Shown here one piece after another: positions 41,226 to 49,896 of a stretch of DNA of 54,174 nt. The first letter of the stretch is position 1; each line of letters opens with the position of its first letter. The position numbers and the translations under genes were made by a program. Under the pieces are notes generated by a model that made no database searches, was not told the origin of the DNA, and worked only from the letters and a program-made list of their open reading frames with translations. Origin of the DNA: Candidatus Hydrogenedentota bacterium. GTDB taxonomy: Bacteria > Hydrogenedentota > Hydrogenedentia > Hydrogenedentales > SLHB01. The DNA is taken from contig JACRLJ010000075.1 of the NCBI GenBank assembly GCA_016215105.1, positions 1 to 54,174 on the forward strand. Direction: 5' to 3'.

Positions 41226-42506
41226 ATGGCCAAACCACCCGAATCCGCTCGCGGCGCCGCGTATCGCGCGGGACAGGAGTCCGCTCTTCGCGACGCCGTC
41301 GCGCAGGTCGTGGCGCACACACCCGTTACCGACTTGCACACCCATCTGTTCGCGCCCGCCTTCGGCGAGTTGCTTCTATGGGGCGTGGATGAATTGCTAA
41401 CGTATCACTACTTGACCGCGGAAGTGTTGCGGGCCACCTCCATGCCCTATGACGCGTTCTGGCGGATGAGTAAGCGCGAGCAGGCGGACCTGACCTGGCG
41501 CGAGCTGTTCATAGAACGCTCGCCGTATAGCGAGGCGTGCCGAGGGGTATTGACCGCGCTGCACGCGATGGGCTTGGACACGGCCACCCGCAACCTGGAT
41601 GACTATCGGGCCTATTTCGCCGCGCAGAAGCCTTCCGAGTACGTTGACAAGGTATTCAAGGCGGCTAATCTCGAGTGCGCGGTCATGACCAACGATCCTT
41701 TTGACGCCGGCGAGCGGCCCGTCTGGGAGAGTGGCTACGCGGGCGATCCGCGCTTCCACGCGGCGTTGCGAATTGACCCGCTGCTGAACGACTGGGCCAA
41801 CGCATGTCCGAAATTGAAAGCTTCGGGCTACGATGTCGAGCTGGGGCTGGGCGCCAAGGCGCGGGCGGAAGTGCGGCGCTTTCTCACCGATTGGCTGACG
41901 CGCATGAAGGCGTTGTACATGGCCGTGTCGTTGCCGCCGGATTTTGCGTTTCCCGAGGAATCGGCGCGGGCGACGCTAATCGCGGAGTGCGTGCTACCGG
42001 TGGCGCGCGAGCACGGCGCGCCGTTCGCGATGATGATCGGCGTGACCCGTCAGATCAACCCGGCGCTGAAACTGGCGGGTGATGGCGTAGGTTATTCGAG
42101 CGTCCGGCCGGTGCATCACCTTTGCGCGGCGTATCCGGACAACAAGTTCATGGTAACGATGCTGTCCCGCGAGAACCAGCACGAGCTGTGCGTGGCGGCG
42201 CGGAAATTCCGCAATCTTTTCTTGTTCGGGTGCTGGTGGTTCTTGAACAATCCGAGTCTGATCGAGGAAATGACACGCATGCGTTTCGAGCTGTTAGGAC
42301 CGAGTGTTGTTCCGCAGCATTCCGACGCGCGCGTGCTCGATCAAGTGCTCTATAAATGGGAGCATTCGCGGAAGATCATCACCAAAGTCCTGGCCGAAAA
42401 ATACGCAGACCTACTCGCCGCGGGTTGGGTAATCGCCGAGAGTGAGATCGAGCGCGATGCGCAAAAGCTTCTCAGCGGAAACTTCTGGGATTTCGTGAAG
42501 GCGTAG
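41226..42506 (+). CDS. Glucuronate isomerase-like amidohydrolase-fold protein
   Basis: A 426-residue cytoplasmic protein related to uronate isomerase. VTDLHTHLFAPAFGELLLWG near residue 35 is the metal HxH motif of this group, followed by LLTYHYLTAEVLR, VMTNDPFD, and FGCWWFLNNPS and LGPSVVPQHSDARVLDQ in the second half. Planctomycete genomes carry many such paralogues annotated as glucuronate isomerase; whether this one uses uronates is not proven. ATG at 41226 has GAAAGAGAG upstream; the longer frame from 41094 covers the SDR stop and a hairpin. It fits with uronate-releasing hydrolases in the region. Confidence 0.8.
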   Translation: MAKPPESARGAAYRAGQESALRDAVAQVVAHTPVTDLHTHLFAPAFGELLLWGVDELLTYHYLTAEVLRATSMPYDAFWRMSKREQADLTWRELFIERSPYSEACRGVLTALHAMGLDTATRNLDDYRAYFAAQKPSEYVDKVFKAANLECAVMTNDPFDAGERPVWESGYAGDPRFHAALRIDPLLNDWANACPKLKASGYDVELGLGAKARAEVRRFLTDWLTRMKALYMAVSLPPDFAFPEESARATLIAECVLPVAREHGAPFAMMIGVTRQINPALKLAGDGVGYSSVRPVHHLCAAYPDNKFMVTMLSRENQHELCVAARKFRNLFLFGCWWFLNNPSLIEEMTRMRFELLGPSVVPQHSDARVLDQVLYKWEHSRKIITKVLAEKYADLLAAGWVIAESEIERDAQKLLSGNFWDFVKA

Positions 42507-42530
42507 CCGCCGGAGAGGACCATTCCCCGC

Positions 42531-42941
42531 ATGTTTACCCACACGACACGCGTACGCCTGAGCGACACCGACGCCGCGGGCGTGATGTTTTTTGCGCGGC
42601 AGTTTGACCTTCTTCACGAGGCGTTCGAGGAATTCATGTCGTCGCGCGGAGTGGGCCTGCCGTACATTCTAGGCGACGCGCCCTATTCGCTGGCTATTGT
42701 CCGTGCAGAGTGCGATTACACCGCGCCGCTGCGCATTGGCGATTCGATATCCATTGACGTGAGGGTCGAGAACGTGGGCGCCAAGTCGTTTACCATAGGC
42801 TATGTGGTAAAGAACGGCGATGCGGTTACCGCCTCCGCCGGACGAACGATCCACGTCACTTTCGATAGGGCGACTCGCCAATCCGTGGATATTCCCGTAG
42901 CGTTGCGGGAGGCGCTTGGCGAGGGTGACAGCCCTCGATAG
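42531..42941 (+). CDS. Hotdog-fold acyl-CoA thioesterase (YbgC/4HBT family)
   Basis: A 136-residue protein. RVRLSDTDAAGVMFFARQFD is the 4HBT/YbgC signature with the catalytic Asp (DTDAAG), followed by LLHEAFEEFM. It hydrolyses an acyl-CoA, possibly 4-hydroxybenzoyl- or 1,4-dihydroxy-2-naphthoyl-CoA; the latter would place it in menaquinone synthesis, but no men genes are near. It begins 24 bp after the isomerase-like gene and precedes the UroD-like gene by 79 bp. Confidence 0.9.
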   Translation: MFTHTTRVRLSDTDAAGVMFFARQFDLLHEAFEEFMSSRGVGLPYILGDAPYSLAIVRAECDYTAPLRIGDSISIDVRVENVGAKSFTIGYVVKNGDAVTASAGRTIHVTFDRATRQSVDIPVALREALGEGDSPR

Positions 42942-43020
42942 CGGACCAATCGCACCACGCGAGAGCCATGAAGTTCCGGGCGGTTGGGGAACGCGGGAAA
43001 CTGAGAACGGGGAAAGAGGC

Positions 43021-44166
43021 ATGACGAGCAAGGAGTGCGTGCGGCGGGTGATTAACCGCGAGCCGGCGCCCTATGTGCCGCTGGGGTTCTACGTCGTCGA
43101 CTACGACACAGTGGAATCCGTAATCGGCCATGAGACGTTCGTCCGAAACAAGATCAAGCAGCAGTTGGCGTTGTGGGACGGCCGGCGGGACGAAATGGCC
43201 GAGAGTCTGAAGAAGGACACCGTCGAGTTCTTCCAGAAAATCGACTGTTGTGACATTGTCACGTTCAAAGAGGCCGCCATCCTTCCGCCCAAGGGCTACA
43301 CCGCACCGAAGATAAAGAAACTGACCGATACTACCTGGGAAGACGAGCAGGGCCGGATCTGGCAAGCTTCGGAGACGACGAACGACATGTCGGTCGTCCA
43401 CGTGCCCGACGCGCTGCGATACGCCGAGCCTACGATCGAGGACTATGCGCTTCCGGTAGCCGTTCCGAAACCAGATCCTTCGGTGTTCGAGGTCTGCGAT
43501 TACCTTATCGAGCACTTGGGACGTGATCGTTACATCGCAGGGACGTCTTGTGGACTGACGGCAATGGTGGACCTGCCGGGCGAGTCGGGCGGGCTGCTCG
43601 GCTACTACTTGATGCCGGATGTGGTGTGCGCGGCGGCCCAGTATTGGACCGAGTGGCAGAACCAAGCCGACGCGTGGAGCATACGGCCCGGGCAAGACGC
43701 CGTGTTCTTTGAGCAAGACATGGCAGCCAGCAAGGGGCCGATGATCAGCCCGGAACTGTTCCGCGAGTTCTGTTTTGGACCCATGAAGGCGCGTGTCGAG
43801 CATGTCCGGTCCTATGATCGGCAAGCCATCCTGCACAATTGCGGCAACAACCGGCCGCTCATGGACCAGTTCATCGAGGCAGGGATTCAGTGTTACCAAT
43901 CGCTCCAGACCATTCCCGACATGGAGATCGGCGGCCTGAAACGGGATTTTGGTGATCGGCTGACGTTTTGGGGCGGAATCTCGCTGGAAGTATTGCTGAC
44001 GGGCGCGCCGGAAGACTGCCGCAAGAACGTCCGCCACGCCATGGAAACCGGCGCCCCAGGAGGCGGGTTCATCCTCGGCCCAAGTCATTCGATCGCCAAA
44101 GGGACGCGCTACGAGAATTTCATGGCCGTGCTGGATGAGTACGTCTTCCTGCGCGACAGGTTCTAG
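43021..44166 (+). CDS. Uroporphyrinogen decarboxylase (UroD) family protein
   Basis: A 381-residue protein of the UroD/MtaA/CmuA superfamily. The conserved text includes CVRRVINREPAPYVPLGFYV at the N terminus, DAVFFEQDMAASKGPMISPELF, LHNCGNNRPLMDQFIEAGI and LTFWGGISLEVLL. True HemE has RxxR-type substrate contacts and a different length; this protein is nearer to the corrinoid:thiol methyltransferase and sugar-catabolic clades. The His-x-Cys motif (LHNCGN) could bind zinc as in MtaA. ATG at 43021 with AAAGAGG upstream. Not assignable to haem synthesis. Confidence 0.83.
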   Translation: MTSKECVRRVINREPAPYVPLGFYVVDYDTVESVIGHETFVRNKIKQQLALWDGRRDEMAESLKKDTVEFFQKIDCCDIVTFKEAAILPPKGYTAPKIKKLTDTTWEDEQGRIWQASETTNDMSVVHVPDALRYAEPTIEDYALPVAVPKPDPSVFEVCDYLIEHLGRDRYIAGTSCGLTAMVDLPGESGGLLGYYLMPDVVCAAAQYWTEWQNQADAWSIRPGQDAVFFEQDMAASKGPMISPELFREFCFGPMKARVEHVRSYDRQAILHNCGNNRPLMDQFIEAGIQCYQSLQTIPDMEIGGLKRDFGDRLTFWGGISLEVLLTGAPEDCRKNVRHAMETGAPGGGFILGPSHSIAKGTRYENFMAVLDEYVFLRDRF

Positions 44167-44339
44167 TTCCGCGAAAACAGGGCAAACGGCGGGCGAGCGC
44201 TTCGGCGCCAAAACCGGAACCGGCCGGGCGTGGTCTGTTAGAATATCGTGTAGTATGGCCAGTAAGGTAGTACGCCGTTCTGGGGGTAAGACGTATTCGA
44301 AAGCGGGCGAACACCGCTTAGCCGTCAACGGAGAGGTAC

Positions 44340-45530
44340 ATGGTGAAAATCCATCGGTTCAGAACCGTTCGAGGCGTCCTTAATGGCGCTCTGGCGTCCC
44401 GCTTGTTTGCGTGTAGCTGCCTTGCGGCAAGCCTGAGCGCGTTACCCGCTTGCTCCAACGGCGCCGCGCCCGCGGCCGCCACGTCTCGTCCTCCCGTACC
44501 GGTCGCCGTGGCGCAGACCACTCAGAAAACGGTTCCCATACGGGTGAAGGTCATTGGGTCCGTCGAGCCGTACAACACGGTGAACGTGCGGAGCCAAGTC
44601 AGTGGTCAGTTGGAATCGGTCCATTTCACGGAAGGCCAGTTCGTGAAGAAGGGCGATGTGCTGTTCACCCTGGACCAGCGGCCCTTTCAAGCAGCGCTTC
44701 GGCAAGCGCAAGCTGGCTTGGCCAAGGATCAGGCGCAGTTAGCCAACGCGAAGGTCGAGACGGCCCGCGCCAAGAAAGCGGCGGACCAGGGCATTGACAA
44801 CCTCCAGAACTACGAGCAGCGTCACACGGCCGAGTCGGTTCTCGAAGCCGCGATCGTGGCGGACAACGCCGCGATCGAGAAAGCAAGGCTGGACCTCGAC
44901 TACTGCACCATTACCGCGCCCATGGACGGTCGAACGGGGAATGTGATGATCCACGCGGGCAACCTGGTCAAAGCGAACGATACGCCGTTCCTGGTAAGCA
45001 TCAACCAAGTACAACCCATTTTTGTGACGTTCTATGCGCCGGAGGAGACTCTCCCCGCTATCAAAGAACACTTGGCCAAGGGTGAGATGGGGGTCGAGGC
45101 CATTCTCCCTGGGGCGGAAGATCGCCCAATCAAAGGCAGCGTCACATTCTTGGACAACTCCATTGATAGCGCGACCGGCCGCATCCGCCTCAAGGGGACC
45201 TTCGGAAACGAAGACCAGCGCTTGTGGCCGGGCCAATACATCAAAGACGTGATAATGACGTTGGGTGTTCGTGAAAACGCGATCATCGTGCCAACGGCGG
45301 CGGTTCAGGTGGGACAACAAGGACACTATGTCTATGTTGTCAAAGCGGACAAGACGGTCGAGGCGCGTCCGGTGACGGTTGTTGATGCGGTGGACGGCCA
45401 GTCCGTCGTAACGCAGGGCCTCCAACCCGCCGAGACGGTCGTGACCGATGGCCACCTCCGGCTAAGTCCCGGCGCCGCGGTTCGGCCGAAAGAAGCCGGC
45501 GCCGCTGGAGCGCGGGACGCCGCATCATGA
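44340..45530 (+). CDS. RND efflux periplasmic adaptor, MdtA-like lipoprotein
   Basis: A 396-residue membrane fusion protein with signal peptide and lipobox LPAC near residue 38, so lipid-anchored at the periplasmic side. VRSQVSGQLESVHFTEGQFVKKGDVLF is the first half of the lipoyl domain (quoted in part), LRQAQAGLAKDQAQLANAKV the alpha-hairpin, and LDYCTITAPMDGRTGNV the second lipoyl half, followed by the beta-barrel (GSVTFLDNSIDSATGRIRLK). It links the inner-membrane pump encoded next to an outer-membrane channel not found here. GGAGAGG precedes the ATG. Confidence 0.93.
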   Translation: MVKIHRFRTVRGVLNGALASRLFACSCLAASLSALPACSNGAAPAAATSRPPVPVAVAQTTQKTVPIRVKVIGSVEPYNTVNVRSQVSGQLESVHFTEGQFVKKGDVLFTLDQRPFQAALRQAQAGLAKDQAQLANAKVETARAKKAADQGIDNLQNYEQRHTAESVLEAAIVADNAAIEKARLDLDYCTITAPMDGRTGNVMIHAGNLVKANDTPFLVSINQVQPIFVTFYAPEETLPAIKEHLAKGEMGVEAILPGAEDRPIKGSVTFLDNSIDSATGRIRLKGTFGNEDQRLWPGQYIKDVIMTLGVRENAIIVPTAAVQVGQQGHYVYVVKADKTVEARPVTVVDAVDGQSVVTQGLQPAETVVTDGHLRLSPGAAVRPKEAGAAGARDAAS

Positions 45531-48500
45531 ACATCAGCGAGGCCTTCATACGGCGTCCGATCATGACCACGCTTGTTATGTCGGCCATCCTGTTTTTCGG
45601 GGCGATGGGGTACCAGCTTCTGCCCGTAAGCGACCTGCCTCCGGTGGATTTTCCCACCATCCAAGTCTCCGCCAACCTGCCTGGCGCGAGCCCGGAAACG
45701 ATGGCGTCTTCGGTCGCGACGCCATTGGAACGGCAATTCACGACTATCGCGGGCCTGGACTCGATGACGTCCTCCAGCAATTTGGGAAGCACGCGGATCT
45801 CCCTCCAGTTCGCGCTGGATCGGGATATTGACGCCGCCGCGCAGGACGTGCAGTCCGCGTTGGCCAAGGCTGCGCGGCGCTTGCCCGCGGACATGCCGAC
45901 ACCGCCGTCCTATCAAAAGGTTAATCCCGCGGACTCGCCTATTCTGTTCCTCACGCTTACTTCGCCGACTCTGCCCTTATCGACCGTGGACGAATACGCC
46001 GAAACCTACATTGCCCAGCGCGTCTCAATGGTGAGCGGCGTTGCTCAGGTGCAGGTCTACGGGTCGCAGAAATACGCCGTGCGCATTCAGCTCAACCCTG
46101 ACGCCTTGGCGTCTCGCGGCATCGGCATCGATGAGGTCGCTACCGCAGTGGACAAAGCAAACGTCAACATGCCGACGGGCGTGTTGTACGGGCCGGACCA
46201 AGCGCTGACCGTTCAGGCGAATGGCCAACTCGAGAATGCCGCCGCGTACCGTTCCTTGATCGTCGCGTACCGGAACGGCATCCCGGTGCGTCTCGAAGAA
46301 CTTGGGACGGTGACCGACAGCGTCGAGAACAACAAAGTCGCGGCATGGCTCTACAGCCGCGAAAACGACATGAAGCCGGTTCGCGGAATCATTCTGGCGA
46401 TTCAGCGCCAGCCGGGAACCAACACCGTCGCGATTGTGAATTCCATTCGTGAACTCTTGCCGGCGATCCGTCAACAGATTCCCGCGTCGGTGGAGTTGGA
46501 CATCATGTTCGACCGTTCCGTATCGATTCGCTCATCGGTCGAGGACGTCCAGTTCACCCTCATTCTCACGGTGTGCCTGGTCATCCTGGTTATTTTCCTT
46601 TTCCTGCGCGCGCTTACCGCTACCATCATTCCAAGCATGGCTCTGCCCATGTCGATTGTGGGCACGTTTGCCGCAATGTATATGTTGGGTTTCAGCATCG
46701 ATAACCTTTCGCTGATGGCGTTGACGCTGTCGGTGGGTTTTGTGGTGGATGACGCGATCGTCATGCTCGAGAACATCGTCCGGCACATGGAGCACGGCGA
46801 ATCGGCTTATGAGGCCGCGTTGAAGGGATCGAAGGAAATCGGCTTTACCATCCTTTCCATGACACTGTCTCTGGTCGCGGTATTCATTCCCGTGCTGTTC
46901 ATGGGAGGCGTCTTGGGACGCCTGCTGCACGAGTTTGCGATCACGATCAGCGTGTCCATCCTGGTCTCCGGCGTCGTTTCGTTGAGTCTCACGCCAATGT
47001 TGTGCAGCCGCTTTCTGCGTCCGCCCGGCACGCAGCATCACGGGCGTGTCTACGCCATTAGCGAGCGATTCTTCGCGGGCATGTTGCGAACCTACGAATG
47101 GACCCTTCGAGGGGCCTTGGCGGTGCGTCCGCTGATGGTCATCGTGTCCATTGCGCTTCTGGCCGCCACGATCTACTTGTATAGGATCATTCCGAAGGGA
47201 TTTATCCCCACGGACGATATCGCGACTATCAGCGGCATTACGGAAGCGCAACAGGGCGTTTCATTCGACGCCATGGCAAGGTACCAGCGCGCAGCGGCGG
47301 ATGTATTGAAAGAAGACCCGAACGTCGAGGTCTTCATGTCGAGTATAGGCGCCGGGGGGCCTAGCCCCTCGGGCAATTCGGGACGTTTCTTTGTGCGTCT
47401 CAAACCCCGCGCGGATCGGGAAGAAAGCGCGGATGACATCATCCAGGGATTGCGACCCAGACTAGCGGCGTTGGCCGGAATTCAGTCCTTCCTGCAAGCG
47501 CCGCCACTAATCCGCATCGGCGGACAGCTTAGCAAGAGTCAGTATCAGTTCACGTTGCAGAGTCCCGACACCGCCGAGCTGTATCGCTACGCCCCGATGC
47601 TCGAGGCCCGATTACAGGGCCTGGAGCACTTCCAGGACGTAACGAGTGATCTGCAAATCAAGAATCCTGAAGTGAACGTCGAGATAGACCGGGACAAGGC
47701 GTCCGCGCTCGGCCTCACGGCGACGCAAGTGGAAGACGCGCTGGGCGCGGCGTACGGGTCGCGCCAAGTGTCTACCATCTTCGCTCCCAACAACGATTAC
47801 AACGTGATCATGGAGCTCGATCCCGCGTACCAGTTGGATCCGTCGTCACTGCAACGGCTGTACGTTCGTTCGAGTGGCGGACAGTTGATACCGCTGAACA
47901 CGATCGCGAGCCTTACGCAGAGCGTTGGGCCGCTTTCGGTGAATCATTCAGGTCAATTGCCCTCAGTCACGATCTCATTTAATCTGAAACCCGGGGTATC
48001 GCTGAGCCAAGGGGTGGAGGAAGTGACAACGATTGCGCAGGAGATGTTGCCGCCAACCGTTAGCACGAGTTTCCAAGGTACGGCGCAAGCGTTTCAGTCG
48101 TCGCTGAAGGGGCTCGGGATGCTGCTCATCATGGCGATTGTCGTCATCTATCTCGTGCTTGGCATCTTGTACGAGAGTCTGATTCACCCGATCACGATTC
48201 TGTCGGGCTTGCCCAGCGCCGGGTTTGGCGCGCTGCTCACACTGATACTGTTCCACAAGGAACTCGACCTCTACGCGTTTGTGGGCGTGATACTGCTCAT
48301 TGGAATCGTCAAGAAGAACGCCATCATGATGATCGATTTCGCGCTCGAGGCCCAGCGAACTGAAAACAAGACTCCGGACGAAGCGATCTTCCAGGGCTGC
48401 CTGGTCCGGTTCCGTCCGATTATCATGACCACCATGGCCGCGCTCATGGGTACGCTTCCCATTGCGCTGGGCGTCGGCGCCAGCGCGGAGTCGCGCCGGC

Positions 48501-48658
48501 CGCTCGGTATGGCCGTAGTCGGCGGACTGCTTTTCTCCCAATTGCTCACCCTGTATATCACGCCGGTTATATACGTTTACATGGAGTCTTTGCGGACGGG
48601 GATTTCAAGGTTATTTCGCCGGAAAGCGGACGTGGCCGAACAACCTGCCACCACGTAG
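45527..48658 (+). CDS. RND multidrug efflux permease, MdtB/MdtC-like
   Basis: A 1043-residue inner-membrane pump of normal RND length. MNISEAFIRRPIMTTLVMSA and LPVSDLPPVDFPTIQVSANLPGA (in part) are the MdtB/C-type N terminus; the proton-relay Asp pair lies in GFVVDDAIVMLENIVRHME in helix 4. GIVKKNAIMMIDFALEA in helix 10-11 and FRPIIMTTMAALMGTLPIALG complete the signature. It exports drugs, bile-acid-like compounds or host or plant metabolites. Its ATG overlaps the adaptor stop by four bases. Confidence 0.95.
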   Translation: MNISEAFIRRPIMTTLVMSAILFFGAMGYQLLPVSDLPPVDFPTIQVSANLPGASPETMASSVATPLERQFTTIAGLDSMTSSSNLGSTRISLQFALDRDIDAAAQDVQSALAKAARRLPADMPTPPSYQKVNPADSPILFLTLTSPTLPLSTVDEYAETYIAQRVSMVSGVAQVQVYGSQKYAVRIQLNPDALASRGIGIDEVATAVDKANVNMPTGVLYGPDQALTVQANGQLENAAAYRSLIVAYRNGIPVRLEELGTVTDSVENNKVAAWLYSRENDMKPVRGIILAIQRQPGTNTVAIVNSIRELLPAIRQQIPASVELDIMFDRSVSIRSSVEDVQFTLILTVCLVILVIFLFLRALTATIIPSMALPMSIVGTFAAMYMLGFSIDNLSLMALTLSVGFVVDDAIVMLENIVRHMEHGESAYEAALKGSKEIGFTILSMTLSLVAVFIPVLFMGGVLGRLLHEFAITISVSILVSGVVSLSLTPMLCSRFLRPPGTQHHGRVYAISERFFAGMLRTYEWTLRGALAVRPLMVIVSIALLAATIYLYRIIPKGFIPTDDIATISGITEAQQGVSFDAMARYQRAAADVLKEDPNVEVFMSSIGAGGPSPSGNSGRFFVRLKPRADREESADDIIQGLRPRLAALAGIQSFLQAPPLIRIGGQLSKSQYQFTLQSPDTAELYRYAPMLEARLQGLEHFQDVTSDLQIKNPEVNVEIDRDKASALGLTATQVEDALGAAYGSRQVSTIFAPNNDYNVIMELDPAYQLDPSSLQRLYVRSSGGQLIPLNTIASLTQSVGPLSVNHSGQLPSVTISFNLKPGVSLSQGVEEVTTIAQEMLPPTVSTSFQGTAQAFQSSLKGLGMLLIMAIVVIYLVLGILYESLIHPITILSGLPSAGFGALLTLILFHKELDLYAFVGVILLIGIVKKNAIMMIDFALEAQRTENKTPDEAIFQGCLVRFRPIIMTTMAALMGTLPIALGVGASAESRRPLGMAVVGGLLFSQLLTLYITPVIYVYMESLRTGISRLFRRKADVAEQPATT

Positions 48659-48665
48659 GACAAGA

Positions 48666-48776
48666 GGCGCGGCCAGAAAGCCTCCGTTTACCAAAACCCT
48701 ACAAGAACGATCACTGGTGTTAGACAACTTACAGATGCTTTCTGGCCGCGCCGCGTAAAAAGCCGGCTTTCTGGCC
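48666..48776. repeat. Long-loop inverted repeat with a third partial arm
   Basis: GGCGCGGCCAGAAAGC at 48666-48681 and its perfect 16-base complement at 48737-48752, with a 55-base loop; a partial arm GCTTTCTGGCC follows at 48766-48776. The first arm starts eight bases after the RND permease stop, so it may terminate that operon or be a decayed mobile element end. The rest of the 48659-48936 gap holds a promoter only. Confidence 0.65.
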
Positions 48777-48832
48777 GAACTCCTGGCCCAAGCCATCATA
48801 TTGGACTTCCATGCTCGGGAGCTCTTCAGTGC

Positions 48833-48861
48833 TTGACGCGGCGGCCGTCTTGGCGTAGGCT
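48833..48861 (+). promoter_or_regulatory. Candidate promoter of the Tat-exported isomerase-like gene
   Basis: TTGACG (48833-48838), a 17-base spacer and TAGGCT (48856-48861), about 75 bases before the ATG at 48937, whose RBS is CGGAGGA. Confidence 0.4.
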
Positions 48862-48936
48862 ACCAAACGGCGAGGCGCACCCCATCTACCGTAATCCACG
48901 GGCGGCGCCAGTATAACCCTACTTCGGAGGATCATC

Positions 48937-49830
48937 ATGCCGGATACATCTCTAGACAGACGGGAGTTCTTGGCGCGTTCGACTGCGGCCGTAGTGGGCG
49001 CGGGGGTAATCGCCGCCGGCGCCGGAGCCGCGGAAACCGCCACAGCCTATCCACCTTTGCCGCGGGCGATCATTCACTCGATGCTGCCCAAAGGACTGTC
49101 CGATCCGGACAAATTCGCGTTGGCGAAGAAGTGCGGTTTCGACGGAATTGAATCGCAACCGGTGGCGGACCTGGCGCAGGCAAAGACGCGCGGCGACCAG
49201 GCGCGCGCCGCGGGCGTACCGATTCACTCGGTCATTTACGGCGGGTGGGAAGCGCTGTTGTCGGACCCGGATTCCGCGGTGGTGGACAAAGGCAAGGCCG
49301 CTATCGAAACCGCCTTGCGTTCCGCCAAAGCGATGGGCGCGGACAATATCCTGTTGGTGCCCGCAAAGGTCACGGCACAGGTGCGCTACGTCGAGGCCTA
49401 CGAGCGCTCACAGAAACATATACGCGAACTGTTGCCCCTGGCTGAGGAACTCAAGATTATCATCGCCGTCGAGGAAGTGTGGAACGATTTCCTGCTCAGC
49501 CCACTCGAATTTGCCCGCTACGTGGACGAGTTCAACAACCCGTGGTTACGCGCGTATTTTGACGTGGGCAACGTTGTAGCGTTCGGCTACCCGCAGGACT
49601 GGATACGCACGCTGGGCAAGCGCATCGTGAAGGTGCATTTGAAGGACTTCAAGCGCGAAACTCGGCAATGGCCCAACCTGCGCGATGGCGACATCAACTG
49701 GCCCGAAGTTCGCAAGGCCTTCGCCGAGGTCGGGTATACGGGGTTCGTTACGGCGGAACTCTCCGGCGGTGATGAAGCCTATCTCAAGGACCTGTCACAG
49801 CGCATGACGAAGATTGTAAGCGGCGTCTGA
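48937..49830 (+). CDS. Tat-exported sugar phosphate isomerase/epimerase-like protein
   Basis: A 297-residue protein with a twin-arginine signal (SLDRREFLARSTAAVVGAG), so exported in folded form, probably with a metal bound. The mature part is a xylose-isomerase-like TIM barrel: AKKCGFDGIESQPV, IIIAVEEVWNDFL (metal Glu), AYFDVGNVVAFGYPQDWI (Asp/Asn of the metal site) and VKVHLKDFKRE (His). It probably epimerises or isomerises a sugar or keto-polyol outside the cytoplasm, as in many PVC bacteria with paralogous families. It is convergent with the DUF4091 gene. Confidence 0.87.
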   Translation: MPDTSLDRREFLARSTAAVVGAGVIAAGAGAAETATAYPPLPRAIIHSMLPKGLSDPDKFALAKKCGFDGIESQPVADLAQAKTRGDQARAAGVPIHSVIYGGWEALLSDPDSAVVDKGKAAIETALRSAKAMGADNILLVPAKVTAQVRYVEAYERSQKHIRELLPLAEELKIIIAVEEVWNDFLLSPLEFARYVDEFNNPWLRAYFDVGNVVAFGYPQDWIRTLGKRIVKVHLKDFKRETRQWPNLRDGDINWPEVRKAFAEVGYTGFVTAELSGGDEAYLKDLSQRMTKIVSGV

Positions 49831-49843
49831 GGGTTTAGGGTAC

Positions 49844-49877
49844 GTCGGACTAGTCGGACTAGTCGGACCGGTCCGAC
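49844..49877. repeat. TCGGAC hairpin between convergent genes, copy 2
   Basis: Three tandem GTCGGAC(TA) units at 49844, 49853 and 49862 lead into a perfect 16-base palindrome GTCGGACCGGTCCGAC (49862-49877). It lies between the isomerase-like gene and the DUF4091 gene, both pointing at it. Same unit and same kind of site as 13783-13814. Confidence 0.75.
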
Positions 49878-49896
49878 GGGTTCGACGGGGCGGCGC

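Noticed and set aside
42856-44328. 490-residue minus-strand open frame
   Set aside because: Antisense to the UroD-family gene and extends across a real intergenic gap; no RBS or motif.
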